Notes: a model not told the origin generated them from the letters alone. Positions 1 through 6,349 are shown, counted from the first letter of the stretch. The stretch: DNA of 8,100 nt from Actinomycetes bacterium (GCA_023430425.1 JAEZAR010000213.1:1-8100), one strand, 5' to 3'. Numbers and translations are program-made.

Positions 1-137
1 CACCCGGGCTGCGGCCGCTCGCCGTCGGGCGGGACGCCAGCCTCCAGCTCGAGTGCCCCGCCTGCGGCACGACGTACGCGGTCGTCGCCGCGAGCCGTCC
101 GCGCGCGGTGCCCGGCCCTCGGCGCCCCGTCGACTGA
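1..137 (+). CDS. C-terminal fragment of an unidentified protein with a CPACG zinc-ribbon-like motif
   Basis: The 5' end lies outside the window. The reading frame with codons starting at position 3 is open and ends at TGA 135-137. The visible 44 residues include the stretch LQLECPACGTTYAVV followed by a basic, Pro-rich tail. A CPxCG pair followed by a hydrophobic strand is typical of half of a zinc ribbon, for example the second knuckle of Trm112-like or other small rubredoxin-type domains; the partner cysteines, if present, would be off the left edge. Third codon positions are almost all G or C, supporting coding on this strand. It converges on the minus-strand gene ending at 161, with only 23 bases between. 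The family is not identified; coding status is likely but unproven. Confidence 0.5.
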   Translation, partial: PGLRPLAVGRDASLQLECPACGTTYAVVAASRPRAVPGPRRPVD

Positions 138-160
138 GACCGGTTCCCCTGGGCGGCGCG

Positions 161-370
161 TCAGAAGACCGTGTCGTCCCGCTCGCCCAGACCGGCCGTG
201 TCCTCCAGCCCACCGACGACGGCCTGCTCGTCCAGGTCGAAGCGCGCCAGCAGCGCGGCGTCGCGCTCGGTGTCGACGGTCGGCGGCAGCTCGGTCGCCG
301 CCTGGTCCGCGAGGTCGTCCCGCCCCCGGACCCGGAGCAGGTCGACGATCTGGCTCTTGTTGATCTCCAT
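161..370 (-). CDS. Small acidic hypothetical protein (69 aa)
   Basis: I chose the ATG at 370-368 (protein begins MEINKSQIVDLL) because a GGAGG lies 5 bases upstream on the minus strand (376-380) and because longer in-frame extensions give arginine- and proline-rich sequence unlike a protein. The 69-residue product is soluble, strongly acidic and has no membrane segment. A predicted N-terminal helix (residues 2-20, IVDLLRVRGRDDLADQA) is followed by an ELPPTVDTERDAALLARFDLD segment around residues 27-47 and an acidic, Gly-rich tail. The layout (KSQIxDxLRxRG, ELPxxVDTxRDxxLL) recalls short uncharacterised actinobacterial proteins I have seen, but I cannot name a family. It lies 86 bases downstream of the MBL hydrolase gene on the same strand, so it could be the last gene of that operon or independently transcribed. 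Function unknown. Confidence 0.75.
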   Translation of the reverse strand: MEINKSQIVDLLRVRGRDDLADQAATELPPTVDTERDAALLARFDLDEQAVVGGLEDTAGLGERDDTVF

Positions 371-375
371 GGCAG

Positions 376-380
376 CCTCC
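376..380 (-). promoter_or_regulatory. Ribosome binding site GGAGG deciding the start of the 69-aa protein
   Basis: On the minus strand GGAGG lies 5 bases before ATG 370-368. It is among the strongest Shine-Dalgarno matches in the window and supports the short start over upstream in-frame ones. Confidence 0.7.
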
Positions 381-411
381 GCTCGGTTGACCTCCACGCT
401 CGCACACCGGG

Positions 412-448
412 CCGCGCGCGGCGAGCGGTGCCCCGGGGCGGCGCGCGG
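412..448 (-). terminator. GC-only inverted repeat just past the MBL gene, possible weak terminator
   Basis: CCGCGCGC at 412-419 pairs perfectly with GCGCGCGG at 441-448 across a 21-base loop, and the loop itself contains the palindrome GCCCCGGGGC (430-439). It begins 8 bases past the MBL stop codon in the direction of transcription. There is no T-tract on either strand, so it is not a classical intrinsic terminator; such dyads also arise by chance in DNA of this composition. It might attenuate read-through into the 69-aa gene. Confidence 0.25.
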
Positions 449-456
449 ACCTCGCG

Positions 457-1254
457 TCAGGACGGGGCGAGGCGTCGCGCCGACGCCCAGGTGACCTGGC
501 GCTCGTGCTCCGCGGCCACCCACGGGTCGCGCAGCCGGTCGTCGTCGGCGTCGTCCCCGCCGAGCAGGGCCACGAGGTAGGCGCGGTCGCGCGCTGCGCG
601 CTCCCGCGCGCCCGCGGCGTCGGTCACGGTGCCGTGGCCGGGCACGACGACATCCACCGCGTCCTCGGCGAGCACCGCCTCGAGGCGGGCCAGGGCACGG
701 AGGTGGTCGCCGACCGGGTCGGGGGCGTCGAGGTCGAGCAGGGGCACCTCACGGTCCGAGAGGAGGTCGCCGACCGCGAGCACGCGCGGCCCGGGCAGCC
801 GGAGCGCGGCCGAGCCCGGGCAGTGCGCCCGGTGGGGGACGACGGCGGCGGTCGGGCCCGGCCACGGGAGGTGGCCGGTGTCGTCAGGGAGGGCGGTGAG
901 GCGGCCCGTGAGCACGTGGTCGTGCCCCGGGGCGTCCGTGTCCGCGTCGCGCAGCACGTCCTCCCGCCGCTCGCGGGCGAACGTGCAGGCCTCGGCGGTG
1001 GCCCACCGCGGCGCGTCGCCGAGCCGCGCCGACCACAGGACGTGGTCCCAGTGCGGATGGGTCGAGAACCCCGCGGCCACGTGCCAGCCGCGGGCCTCGA
1101 CGGTCTCGGCGAGGCCCGTCAGGTCTGCGACGGTCACGGCCGGGTCGACGACGAGGCAGGCGCCGTCGTCGGACACCACCAGCGTGGTCGTGGTCGCCCA
1201 CATCGCAGCGGTCGCGACGTGGACCCCGGGCGCGACCTCGTCCAGGTGCCTCAT
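457..1254 (-). CDS. MBL-fold metallo-hydrolase (265 aa)
   Basis: A complete metallo-beta-lactamase-fold protein. The metal-binding HxHxDH motif is THPHWDH at residues 65-71, and the further ligands of the family are present in order: His144 (in HCPGS), Asp163 (in AVGDLL) and His207 (in VVPGHG). All metal ligands are therefore intact and the enzyme should bind two metals. Substrate is not predictable; the family includes thioesterases, lactonases, phosphodiesterases and true beta-lactamases, and the chromosomal setting without a signal peptide argues against an antibiotic-resistance role. The start ATG at 1254-1252 overlaps the stop of the upstream gene (ATGA), and AGGA lies 6 bases before it (1261-1264), so translation is probably coupled. 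The C-terminal tail (from about residue 233) is Asp-rich and not part of the core fold. Confidence 0.85.
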   Translation of the reverse strand: MRHLDEVAPGVHVATAAMWATTTTLVVSDDGACLVVDPAVTVADLTGLAETVEARGWHVAAGFSTHPHWDHVLWSARLGDAPRWATAEACTFARERREDVLRDADTDAPGHDHVLTGRLTALPDDTGHLPWPGPTAAVVPHRAHCPGSAALRLPGPRVLAVGDLLSDREVPLLDLDAPDPVGDHLRALARLEAVLAEDAVDVVVPGHGTVTDAAGARERAARDRAYLVALLGGDDADDDRLRDPWVAAEHERQVTWASARRLAPS

Positions 1255-1493
1255 CCCGCGTCCTGCCCGGGTGTCCCCGGCTCCCCGGCCGGCGGTGCGG
1301 GACGGCGCAGCACGGCCGTGCCGGCGTCGAGGTCGATCTCCCACGGCGGGTCGCCGTCCTCGCGCTGCACGATGTCCAGGCGCTGGCGCTCCTTCTCCTC
1401 GACGAGGTGCGTCAAGCCCGGCTGGAAGATCTCGAACAGCGGGCCGAACGGCACCTCGCCGCCCGTCGGGTCCCACCCGGTCTCACGGCCCAT
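1251..1493 (-). CDS. DUF6191-like small protein (80 aa)
   Basis: The start chosen is ATG 1493-1491, 11 bases after the ppgK stop, because upstream extension would overlap ppgK in a shadow frame. The product begins MGRETGWDPTGGEVPFG and carries a block LFEIFQPGLTHLVEEKERQR (residues 19-38), then DGDPPWEIDLDAGTAVLRRP (47-66). The pattern FxxxFxPGxxHxxEExxR...IDLxxGxxVxRRP resembles small actinobacterial proteins annotated as DUF6191, from memory and not confirmed by a search. The tail is Pro/Gly-rich (PAPPAGEPGTPGQDAG). No signal peptide or transmembrane segment. Its stop overlaps the MBL start by 4 bases (ATGA), and it follows ppgK closely, so it is probably co-transcribed with both. Function unknown; no strong Shine-Dalgarno sequence is seen. 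Confidence 0.72.
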   Translation of the reverse strand: MGRETGWDPTGGEVPFGPLFEIFQPGLTHLVEEKERQRLDIVQREDGDPPWEIDLDAGTAVLRRPAPPAGEPGTPGQDAG

Positions 1494-1504
1494 GGTCCCG
1501 GCCG

Positions 1505-2323
1505 TCAGTCCAGCGGTGCGCCGCGCGCGGCCAGGGCCGCCGCGCCGACGATCCCGGCGGCGTTGCGCAGCGCGGCGGGCACGATGGGCGTGCGCAGGTC
1601 GAGCAGGGGCAGGAACTGCTCGTGCCTCTTGCTCACCCCGCCGCCCACCACGATGAGGTCGGGCCACAGCAGGTCCTCGACGACCCGGAAGTAGCGCTGC
1701 AGCCGGTCGGCCCACGCCGGGAAGTCGAGCCCCTCCCGCTCGCGGGCGGCGTCCGAGGCGCGCCACTCGGCGTCGACGCCGTCGACCTCGAGGTGGCCCA
1801 GCTCGGTGTTGGGCACGAGGGTCCCGTCGACCACCAGGCAGGAGCCGATACCCGTGCCGAGCGTGATGACGAGCACCGTGCCCGGGCGGCCCCGGGCGGC
1901 ACCGTAGAGCGTCTCCGCGTAGCCCGCGGCGTCGGCGTCGTTCACGGCGAGCACCGTGCGGTCGGTGGTCTCCCGGATCACCGCCGGGACGTGGGTGCCG
2001 ATCCACGCGTCGTCGACGTTGGCGGCCGTCCGTGCGACGCCGTGCTGGATGACCGCCGGGAAGGTCACGCCGATCGGCGTGCCCATCGGCAGGTCGAACG
2101 CGCCGAGCAGCTCGGCGACGGTCGTCGCGACCGCCTCCGGCGTGGCGGGCTGCGGCGTCGGGATCCGCAACCGGTCGGCGGTGAACTCCCCGGTGGTCAG
2201 GTCGACCGGCGCGCCCTTGATCCCGCTGCCCCCGATGTCGATGCCGAAGGCGCGGGTGTGGGGGCGGGGTGCGTGACCCGGCTGACCCGGGGTGCCCGGG
2301 GTGCCCGGCGTGCGGGCGCTCAC
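1505..2323 (-). CDS. ppgK: Polyphosphate glucokinase (ROK family)
   Basis: Phosphorylates glucose to glucose 6-phosphate, in this family using polyphosphate and often also ATP, in the cytosol. The 272-residue product has the ROK/ASKHA phosphate-binding motif DIGGSGIKG (29-37), the PpgK signature block [20 protein letters not shown] (85-104), the catalytic Asp in VNDADAAG (Asp129), a second phosphate loop ITLGTGIGS (153-161) and the sugar-binding [11 protein letters not shown] (172-182). These match mycobacterial PpgK closely by memory. The zinc CxCGxxGC motif of other ROK kinases is absent, as expected. The start is GTG at 2323-2321, overlapping the map stop (GTGA); no Shine-Dalgarno sequence precedes it, so it probably relies on coupling to map. 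The first 22 residues (TPG repeats) are a low-complexity extension before the fold; initiation further inside is possible. Donor preference cannot be judged from sequence alone. Confidence 0.93.
   Translation of the reverse strand: MSARTPGTPGTPGQPGHAPRPHTRAFGIDIGGSGIKGAPVDLTTGEFTADRLRIPTPQPATPEAVATTVAELLGAFDLPMGTPIGVTFPAVIQHGVARTAANVDDAWIGTHVPAVIRETTDRTVLAVNDADAAGYAETLYGAARGRPGTVLVITLGTGIGSCLVVDGTLVPNTELGHLEVDGVDAEWRASDAAREREGLDFPAWADRLQRYFRVVEDLLWPDLIVVGGGVSKRHEQFLPLLDLRTPIVPAALRNAAGIVGAAALAARGAPLD
2273..2308. repeat. 9-bp tandem repeat encoding TPG/QPG tripeptides at the ppgK 5' end
   Basis: Four consecutive 9-base units (GTGACCCGG, CTGACCCGG, GGTGCCCGG, GGTGCCCGG) lie in the first codons of ppgK; the last two are identical. 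On the minus strand they encode TPG TPG QPG in the N-terminal extension. Unit length is a multiple of three, so copy-number change would keep the frame. Confidence 0.75.
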
Positions 2324-3207
2324 GGCAGCGTGAGGACGTCGGCGCCGGACTCGGTCACGGCGAGCGTGTGCTCGAACTGGGCGCTGCGGCGCCGGTCGCG
2401 GGTGACCACCGTCCACCCGTCGTCCCACATCTCCCACTCGTGGGTCCCGAGGTTGAGCATCGGCTCGATCGTGAACACCATGCCGGGCTCCATCACCGTC
2501 GCGTGGTGCGGGGCGGCGTCGTAGTGCGGGACGACGAGGCCGGAGTGGAACATCTCCCCGACGCCGTGCCCGGTGAACTCGCGGACCACGCCGTAGCCGA
2601 ACCGGGCCGCGTAGCGCTCGATGACGCGTCCCACGACGTTCAGCTCGCGGCCCGGTGCGACCGCTCGGATGCCGCGCTCCAGCGCCTCGCGCGTGCGCTC
2701 CATGAGCAGCCGCGACTCCTCGTCCACCTCGCCGACGCCGAACGTGACGCACGAGTCTCCGTGCACCCCCTCGACGTAGGCCGTGATGTCGACCTTGACG
2801 AGGTCCCCCTCGGCCAGCACCGTCGAGTCGGGGATCCCGTGGCAGATCACCTCGTTGACCGAGGTGCAGATCGACTTCGGGAACTCCACCGAGCTGGGGT
2901 GGGGCCGGTAGCGCAGCGCCGACGGGTAGGCGCCGTGGTCGCACACGAACTCGTGTCCGACGCGGTCCAGCTCGTCCGTCGTCACGCCGGGGGCGACATG
3001 CCGCCCGACCTCGGCGATCGCCTGCGCGGCGATCCGCCCGGCGCGACGGATGCGCTCGATCGTGGCGGCGTCCTTGACGTCGCCCCCTACGCGCCGCTCC
3101 CGGTCCCGGCCGACGTACTCGGGCCGCTCGACGTGCTCCGGGACGGACCGGAGCGGGCTGACGGTGCCGGGCTCCAACGACCCCACCGGCGCGTGCGTGA
3201 GCGACAT
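2320..3207 (-). CDS. map: Methionine aminopeptidase, type I
   Basis: Removes the initiator methionine from nascent proteins. The 295-residue product has all five metal ligands of the pita-bread fold: Asp140 (VKVDIT), Asp151 (VHGDS), His214 (FTGHGVG), Glu248 (TIEPML) and Glu279 (QFEHT), plus the catalytic His123 (VICHGIP). The N-terminal extension ([21 protein letters not shown], residues 14-33 within it) is characteristic of actinobacterial type I MAPs. Around residues 102-108 there is PHPSSVE where relatives read YRGFPKS, an apparent insertion of about 6 residues beside the active-site entrance. ATG 3207-3205 was chosen because it gives the family N terminus; it has no Shine-Dalgarno sequence, but a TAGACT -10 hexamer ends 7 bases upstream, suggesting a leaderless mRNA. 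First gene of the leftward operon with ppgK, whose start overlaps its stop. Confidence 0.95.
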   Translation of the reverse strand: MSLTHAPVGSLEPGTVSPLRSVPEHVERPEYVGRDRERRVGGDVKDAATIERIRRAGRIAAQAIAEVGRHVAPGVTTDELDRVGHEFVCDHGAYPSALRYRPHPSSVEFPKSICTSVNEVICHGIPDSTVLAEGDLVKVDITAYVEGVHGDSCVTFGVGEVDEESRLLMERTREALERGIRAVAPGRELNVVGRVIERYAARFGYGVVREFTGHGVGEMFHSGLVVPHYDAAPHHATVMEPGMVFTIEPMLNLGTHEWEMWDDGWTVVTRDRRRSAQFEHTLAVTESGADVLTLP

Positions 3208-3214
3208 GCCTGGC

Positions 3215-3220
3215 AGTCTA
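3215..3220 (-). promoter_or_regulatory. Candidate -10 element TAGACT for leaderless map
   Basis: TAGACT on the minus strand fits the actinobacterial -10 consensus TANNNT. Seven bases separate it from the map ATG at 3207, which would place the transcription start at or next to the A of ATG. No convincing -35 is visible; the whole divergent region is only 46 bases. Confidence 0.6.
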
Positions 3221-3223
3221 CGG

Positions 3224-3250
3224 AAGGAGGACGGACCCGACCGGGGAGGA
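3224..3250 (+). promoter_or_regulatory. Two Shine-Dalgarno sequences before the SPOR-like gene
   Basis: AAGGAGG at 3224-3230 and GGGGAGGA at 3243-3250 lie on the plus strand. The second is 4 bases before ATG 3254 counted from GGAGG and decides that start. The first is a perfect anti-SD match but has no ATG, GTG or TTG at usable distance. Confidence 0.6.
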
Positions 3251-3253
3251 CGC

Positions 3254-3526
3254 ATGAGCGAGCAGAGCGGGCCGATCGCCCGGTGGTTCCAGCGCTGGCG
3301 CGGGGGTGGCGACACCGGCCCGCAGTACTGGGTCGACCTCGCGACCGGCCGGATCGAGCAGGGCCGCCAGAGCCCGGCCGCGCAGCGGATGGGGCCGTAC
3401 CCCACCCGCGAGGCGGCGCAGCACGCCTTCGACTCCGCCGAGGCGCGCAACGAGGCGTGGGACGAGGAGGACCGGCGCTGGGACGACGACGACTGGCCGA
3501 AGGACGCGGGACCCGCCGCCCCCTGA
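3254..3526 (+). CDS. Small SPOR-like actinobacterial protein (90 aa)
   Basis: Begins [15 protein letters not shown] at ATG 3254, which has a GGGGAGGA ribosome binding site; upstream in-frame sequence reads through the map promoter and is not kept. Residues 25-38 ([14 protein letters not shown]) and 47-60 ([14 protein letters not shown]) follow the pattern of short actinobacterial proteins commonly annotated as SPOR-domain-containing (YWYNxxTGEVExG...GPYxTREEAxxAL), and the segment [20 protein letters not shown] (62-81) is a very acidic, Trp-containing tail typical of them. No signal peptide or membrane segment, so a periplasmic peptidoglycan-binding role as in true SPOR proteins is doubtful. 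The N terminus is basic and aromatic. Divergent from map; followed by a 142-base gap converging on panB. Function unknown. Confidence 0.83.
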   Translation: MSEQSGPIARWFQRWRGGGDTGPQYWVDLATGRIEQGRQSPAAQRMGPYPTREAAQHAFDSAEARNEAWDEEDRRWDDDDWPKDAGPAAP

Positions 3527-3668
3527 CACGGCCGGGCAGGGGGCGCGAGGCGCCGGTCGCCGCCGAGCCCGGCCCGCTGACGCGGCCGCGCTGGCGGCCG
3601 CCCTCGAAGCCACGCTCGAGGCCTTCCGAGAGGCGCAGGCCGCCGGCTGAGGTCCGCCGCGCCCCCGC
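3527..3668. other. Convergent gap with a coding-like segment lacking a start codon
   Basis: This 142-base stretch lies between the SPOR-like gene and panB, which converge. From about 3579 to TGA 3648-3650 one plus-strand frame reads [20 protein letters not shown] plus AAG, an amphipathic Ala/Leu/Glu helix with G or C at almost all third positions. No ATG, GTG or TTG in that frame occurs after 3526; the frame opens only through the SPOR-like gene in a shadow frame. It may be a gene remnant, the end of a frameshifted extension, or composition-driven chance. A 6-bp inverted repeat, CCTCGA 3602-3607 with TCGAGG 3616-3621, is too small to call a terminator. Confidence 0.4.
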
Positions 3669-4553
3669 TCACTCCAGGAAGCTGTGCCCCTCGTCGGGGA
3701 ACGTGCCCGAGCGCACCTCCGCGTTGTAGGCGGTGGCCGCGCGCACCATCTCCTCGCGCACCGCCCCGAACTGCTTGCTGAAGCGCGGGGTCCACGTGGA
3801 CAGCCCGGCCATGTCCGACCAGACGAGCACCTGGCCGTCGCAGGCCGCGCCGGCTCCGATGCCGATCGTCGGGATGGTGAGGATCTCGGTCACCCGGGCG
3901 GCGAGCGGCGCGGGGACCATCTCCAGCACGACGGCGAACGCGCCCGCCTCCTGCAGCGCGAGGGCGTCCTCGCTCAGGCGCTCCGCGGCGTCGGTGCCCC
4001 GGCCCTGCACGCGCTTGCCGCCGAGCACGTTCTCCGACTGCGGGGTGAACCCCAGGTGCCCCATGACGGCGATGCCGGAGGAGGTCAGCAGGCGCACGTG
4101 CTCGGCCACCCGCCGCCCGCCCTCGAGCTTGACCGCGTGCGCACCGGCCTCCTTCATGAGGCGCACGGCGGTGGCGAACGCGTGCGCGGGGGAGTCCTCG
4201 TAGGAGCCGAACGGCATGTCGGCCACGACGAGCGCCCGCCGGACGGCGCCGGTCACCGCGCGGGTGTGGTGGACCATCTGGTCCACGGTCACGGGGATCG
4301 TCGACGCGTAGCCGTAGAAGTTGTCGCCGAGCGAGTCGCCCACGAGCAGCACGTCGGTGCCCGCCTCGTCGAAGATCCGGGCGGTCGGGGCGTCGTACGC
4401 GGTGAGCATGGTGATGCGCTCCCCGCGCTCCTTCGCCTCGCGCAGGTGGTGCACCCGCACCCGGCGCGGGGCCGCCTGCTGCTGCGGCGGCTGCGACGGC
4501 TGCGACGGCTGCGACGGCTGCTGCGCGCCCGCTTCCCGGCTCGGCTCGCTCAT
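3669..4553 (-). CDS. panB: 3-methyl-2-oxobutanoate hydroxymethyltransferase
   Basis: First committed step of pantothenate (coenzyme A) synthesis: transfers a hydroxymethyl group from 5,10-methylenetetrahydrofolate to 2-oxoisovalerate to give ketopantoate. The 294-residue product has the family's Mg ligands Asp73 (LLVGDS), Asp112 ([11 protein letters not shown]) and Glu144 (VKLEGG), the catalytic Glu211 (VLEMVP), and the conserved GHLGFTPQS (165-173) and IPTIGIGAG (227-235) blocks. The TIM-barrel fold begins near residue 45; residues 11-27 are a Gln/Pro/Ser-rich low-complexity extension encoded by a 9-bp tandem repeat. The ATG at 4553-4551 overlaps the nadE stop (ATGA) and has GGGAG 7 bases upstream (4561-4565), so translation is likely coupled to nadE. 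An internal start is possible but less well supported. Confidence 0.95.
   Translation of the reverse strand: MSEPSREAGAQQPSQPSQPSQPPQQQAAPRRVRVHHLREAKERGERITMLTAYDAPTARIFDEAGTDVLLVGDSLGDNFYGYASTIPVTVDQMVHHTRAVTGAVRRALVVADMPFGSYEDSPAHAFATAVRLMKEAGAHAVKLEGGRRVAEHVRLLTSSGIAVMGHLGFTPQSENVLGGKRVQGRGTDAAERLSEDALALQEAGAFAVVLEMVPAPLAARVTEILTIPTIGIGAGAACDGQVLVWSDMAGLSTWTPRFSKQFGAVREEMVRAATAYNAEVRSGTFPDEGHSFLE
4488..4520. repeat. 9-bp tandem repeat at the panB 5' end
   Basis: Three perfect copies of CGGCTGCGA (4488-4496, 4497-4505, 4506-4514) plus a partial fourth (4515-4520). On the minus strand it encodes SQP tripeptides in the N-terminal extension of PanB (residues about 14-22). The period is in frame, so slippage would alter length without disrupting the enzyme. 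Confidence 0.85.
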
Positions 4554-6214
4554 CGGGGGTCTCCCTTCGGTTCGCGCCAGGCGTTGGTGACCGGCAGACG
4601 GCGGTCGCGGCCGAAGGCGAGCGCGGTCACCTTCGGCCCCGGCGGGTACTGGCGGCGCTTCCACTCGGCCCGGTCGACGAGCGCCAGGACCCGGTCGACG
4701 ACGTCCGCGTCGAATCCGCGGGCCAGCAGCTCGTCGCGGCCCTCGGCGTGCTCGACGTACGCGTCCAGCACCTGGTCGAGCAGGTGGTACGGCGGGAGTG
4801 AGTCGGTGTCCACCTGCCCCGGGGAGAGCTCCGCGGACGGCGGCTTGGTGATCGAGCTCTCGGGGATCGGCGGGATCTGGCCGGCGTCCAGCGCGGCCTG
4901 GTTGCGCCACCGCGCGAGCGCCCACACGCGCGACTTGTCGACGTCCTTCAGCGGCGCGAAGCCCCCGACGGCGTCGCCGTAGATCGTGGAGTAGCCGACG
5001 GCGAGCTCGGACTTGTTGCCCGTGGCGAGCACCAGGTGCCCCTCGACGTTCGAGACGCCCATCAGGATCATGCCGCGCACGCGTGCCTGGAGGTTCTCGC
5101 CGGCGACGCCCGGCAGGTCGAGCTCGCCGAGGAACGCGGAGACCATCGGCTCGATCGGCTGCACCCGGTAATCGGCCCCGAGGCGCTGCGCGAGGTCCGC
5201 CGCGTCGTCGCGGGAGTGCGCCGACGAGTGGCGCGACGGCATCGAGATCCCGACGACGGCGGCCCCGCCCAGCGCGTCGGCGGCCATCGCGGCGACGAGT
5301 GCCGAGTCGATGCCCCCGGAGAGCCCGAGGAGCACCGAGCGGAAGCCGTTCTTGCGCGCGTAGCCCGCGAGCCCGGTGACGACGGCCCGGTAGACCTCCT
5401 CGTCGGGCTCCAGCACCGGGGCGACCGCCCCCGGCCGGGGCGGGTCCCCGGCGTCGGGCAGGTCCCACACCAGCAGGTGCTCGACGAACTGCGGCGCGCG
5501 CCCCAGGAGCGTGCCGTCAGGACCGACGACGAACGAGCCGCCGTCGAAGACGAGGTCGTCCTGGCCGCCGACGAGGTTGACGTACGCCACGACGGCGCCC
5601 GCCTCGGCCGCCCGGCGCGCGGCGAGCTCCGCGCGGACGCCGACCTTGCCCTCCTCGTAGGGCGAGCCGTTCAGCACGAGGAGCAGGTCCGCGTCGCCCA
5701 TCGGGGGCAGCGGACCGCCGTCGACCCAGATGTCCTCGCACACGACGACGCCGGCCCGGCGCGTCGCACCCGGCGGGCCGACCTCGACGACGCACGGCGC
5801 GTCGCCCGGTGCGAAGATCCGGTACTCGTCGAAGACCCCGTAGTTGGGCAGGTGGTGCTTGTCGTAGGCCGCCACGACCCCACCGCCGCGCACGACGACG
5901 GCGCGGTTCGTCGGCCGGCCCTCGTGCCCGGGGCGTGCGCTGCGCCCGAGCATGCCCAGGACGACGACGAGGTCGCCCAGCCCCTGGGCGGCGAGGCCGG
6001 CGACCACCCGGTGCAGGGCCGCGTCGGCGGCCCGCGCGAACGAGTCCCGCAGCGCGAGGTCCTCGAGCGGGTAGCCGGTCAGGACCATCTCCGGGAACAC
6101 GACGAGGTCGGCGCCCTCGGCCGCTGCTCGGGCGCACCACTCCAGGACGAGGCCTGCGTTCGCGTCGACGTCGCCGACGCACGGGTCAACCTGGGCCAGG
6201 GCGATCCGCACCAT
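4550..6214 (-). CDS. nadE: Glutamine-dependent NAD+ synthetase
   Basis: Last step of NAD synthesis: amidates nicotinic acid adenine dinucleotide using ATP, with ammonia drawn from glutamine. The 554-residue product has two domains. Residues 1 to about 260 are a nitrilase-type glutaminase with the Glu-Lys-Cys triad visible as Glu42 ([11 protein letters not shown]), Lys119 ([16 protein letters not shown]) and Cys159 (VVVCEDIW). Residues about 275-554 are the synthetase with the ATP pyrophosphatase P-loop SGGIDS (299-304), [10 protein letters not shown] (325-334), the [13 protein letters not shown] block (396-408) and [16 protein letters not shown] (409-424). Length matches the roughly 550-residue bacterial two-domain form rather than the longer mycobacterial one. 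ATG 6214-6212 gives the family N terminus ([15 protein letters not shown]); it has no Shine-Dalgarno sequence but a TAGGGT -10 ends 7 bases upstream, suggesting a leaderless mRNA. Operon with panB through a 4-base overlap. Confidence 0.96.
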   Translation of the reverse strand: MVRIALAQVDPCVGDVDANAGLVLEWCARAAAEGADLVVFPEMVLTGYPLEDLALRDSFARAADAALHRVVAGLAAQGLGDLVVVLGMLGRSARPGHEGRPTNRAVVVRGGGVVAAYDKHHLPNYGVFDEYRIFAPGDAPCVVEVGPPGATRRAGVVVCEDIWVDGGPLPPMGDADLLLVLNGSPYEEGKVGVRAELAARRAAEAGAVVAYVNLVGGQDDLVFDGGSFVVGPDGTLLGRAPQFVEHLLVWDLPDAGDPPRPGAVAPVLEPDEEVYRAVVTGLAGYARKNGFRSVLLGLSGGIDSALVAAMAADALGGAAVVGISMPSRHSSAHSRDDAADLAQRLGADYRVQPIEPMVSAFLGELDLPGVAGENLQARVRGMILMGVSNVEGHLVLATGNKSELAVGYSTIYGDAVGGFAPLKDVDKSRVWALARWRNQAALDAGQIPPIPESSITKPPSAELSPGQVDTDSLPPYHLLDQVLDAYVEHAEGRDELLARGFDADVVDRVLALVDRAEWKRRQYPPGPKVTALAFGRDRRLPVTNAWREPKGDPR

Positions 6215-6221
6215 GGTCGCC

Positions 6222-6227
6222 ACCCTA
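6222..6227 (-). promoter_or_regulatory. Candidate -10 element TAGGGT for leaderless nadE
   Basis: TAGGGT on the minus strand fits TANNNT and is separated from the nadE ATG by exactly 7 bases (6221-6215), the same spacing as at map. Transcription would start at or near the ATG. No TTGAC-like -35 is seen at 17-18 bases. Confidence 0.62.
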
Positions 6228-6257
6228 GCGACGGACGCACGCTGCGCTCGCCGGGGT

Positions 6258-6292
6258 CCGGTCGGTGGCCGGGCCGCCGGGAGCCGGTCGGT
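6258..6292. repeat. 9-bp direct repeat CCGGTCGGT in the nadE/glnA2 intergenic region
   Basis: CCGGTCGGT occurs at 6258-6266 and 6284-6292, 26 bases apart start to start, within the divergent promoter region. It lies upstream of the nadE -10 and about 70-105 bases upstream of glnA2. It could be a pair of regulator sites; in sequence this GC-rich chance is a real alternative. Confidence 0.35.
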
Positions 6293-6310
6293 CCCGACAC
6301 ACCGGCGCGC

Positions 6311-6349
6311 ATGATCGACGCGCGACATCTGCTGGCAACACGCGTGTAG
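6311..6349 (+). other. 12-codon candidate leader ORF before glnA2
   Basis: ATG 6311 opens a frame reading MIDARHLLATRV and stopping at TAG 6347-6349, 13 bases before the glnA2 ATG. It overlaps most of the dyad at 6323-6359. There is no Shine-Dalgarno sequence before it and no -10 hexamer at the leaderless distance, and glnA2's own predicted start of transcription lies downstream of it. Translation is therefore doubtful; it is listed for its position. Confidence 0.2.

Noticed and set aside
371..523. Upstream extension of the 69-aa protein to a 120-aa form
   Set aside because: The extra residues are Arg/Pro/Gly-rich, overlap the MBL gene, and the GGAGG at 376-380 would be inside the coding region.
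629..2524. A 631-codon plus-strand open frame across the MBL, DUF6191-like, ppgK and map genes
   Set aside because: It runs antisense to four genes with family motifs and overlapping starts; the translation is low-complexity Arg/Ser/Ala.
3576..3603. GCGGCCGC-rich cluster as a structured RNA or recognition site
   Set aside because: Self-complementary GC octamers are expected frequently at this composition and there is no further structure around them.
3602..3621. Inverted repeat CCTCGA/TCGAGG as a bidirectional terminator between the SPOR-like gene and panB
   Set aside because: Only 6 bp with no T-tract on either strand; too weak to call.
5036..6349. A 437-codon plus-strand frame opposite nadE that ends in the leader ORF
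   Set aside because: It is antisense to nadE, whose catalytic residues are all in frame. Only its last 12 codons, outside nadE, are worth keeping as a separate candidate.
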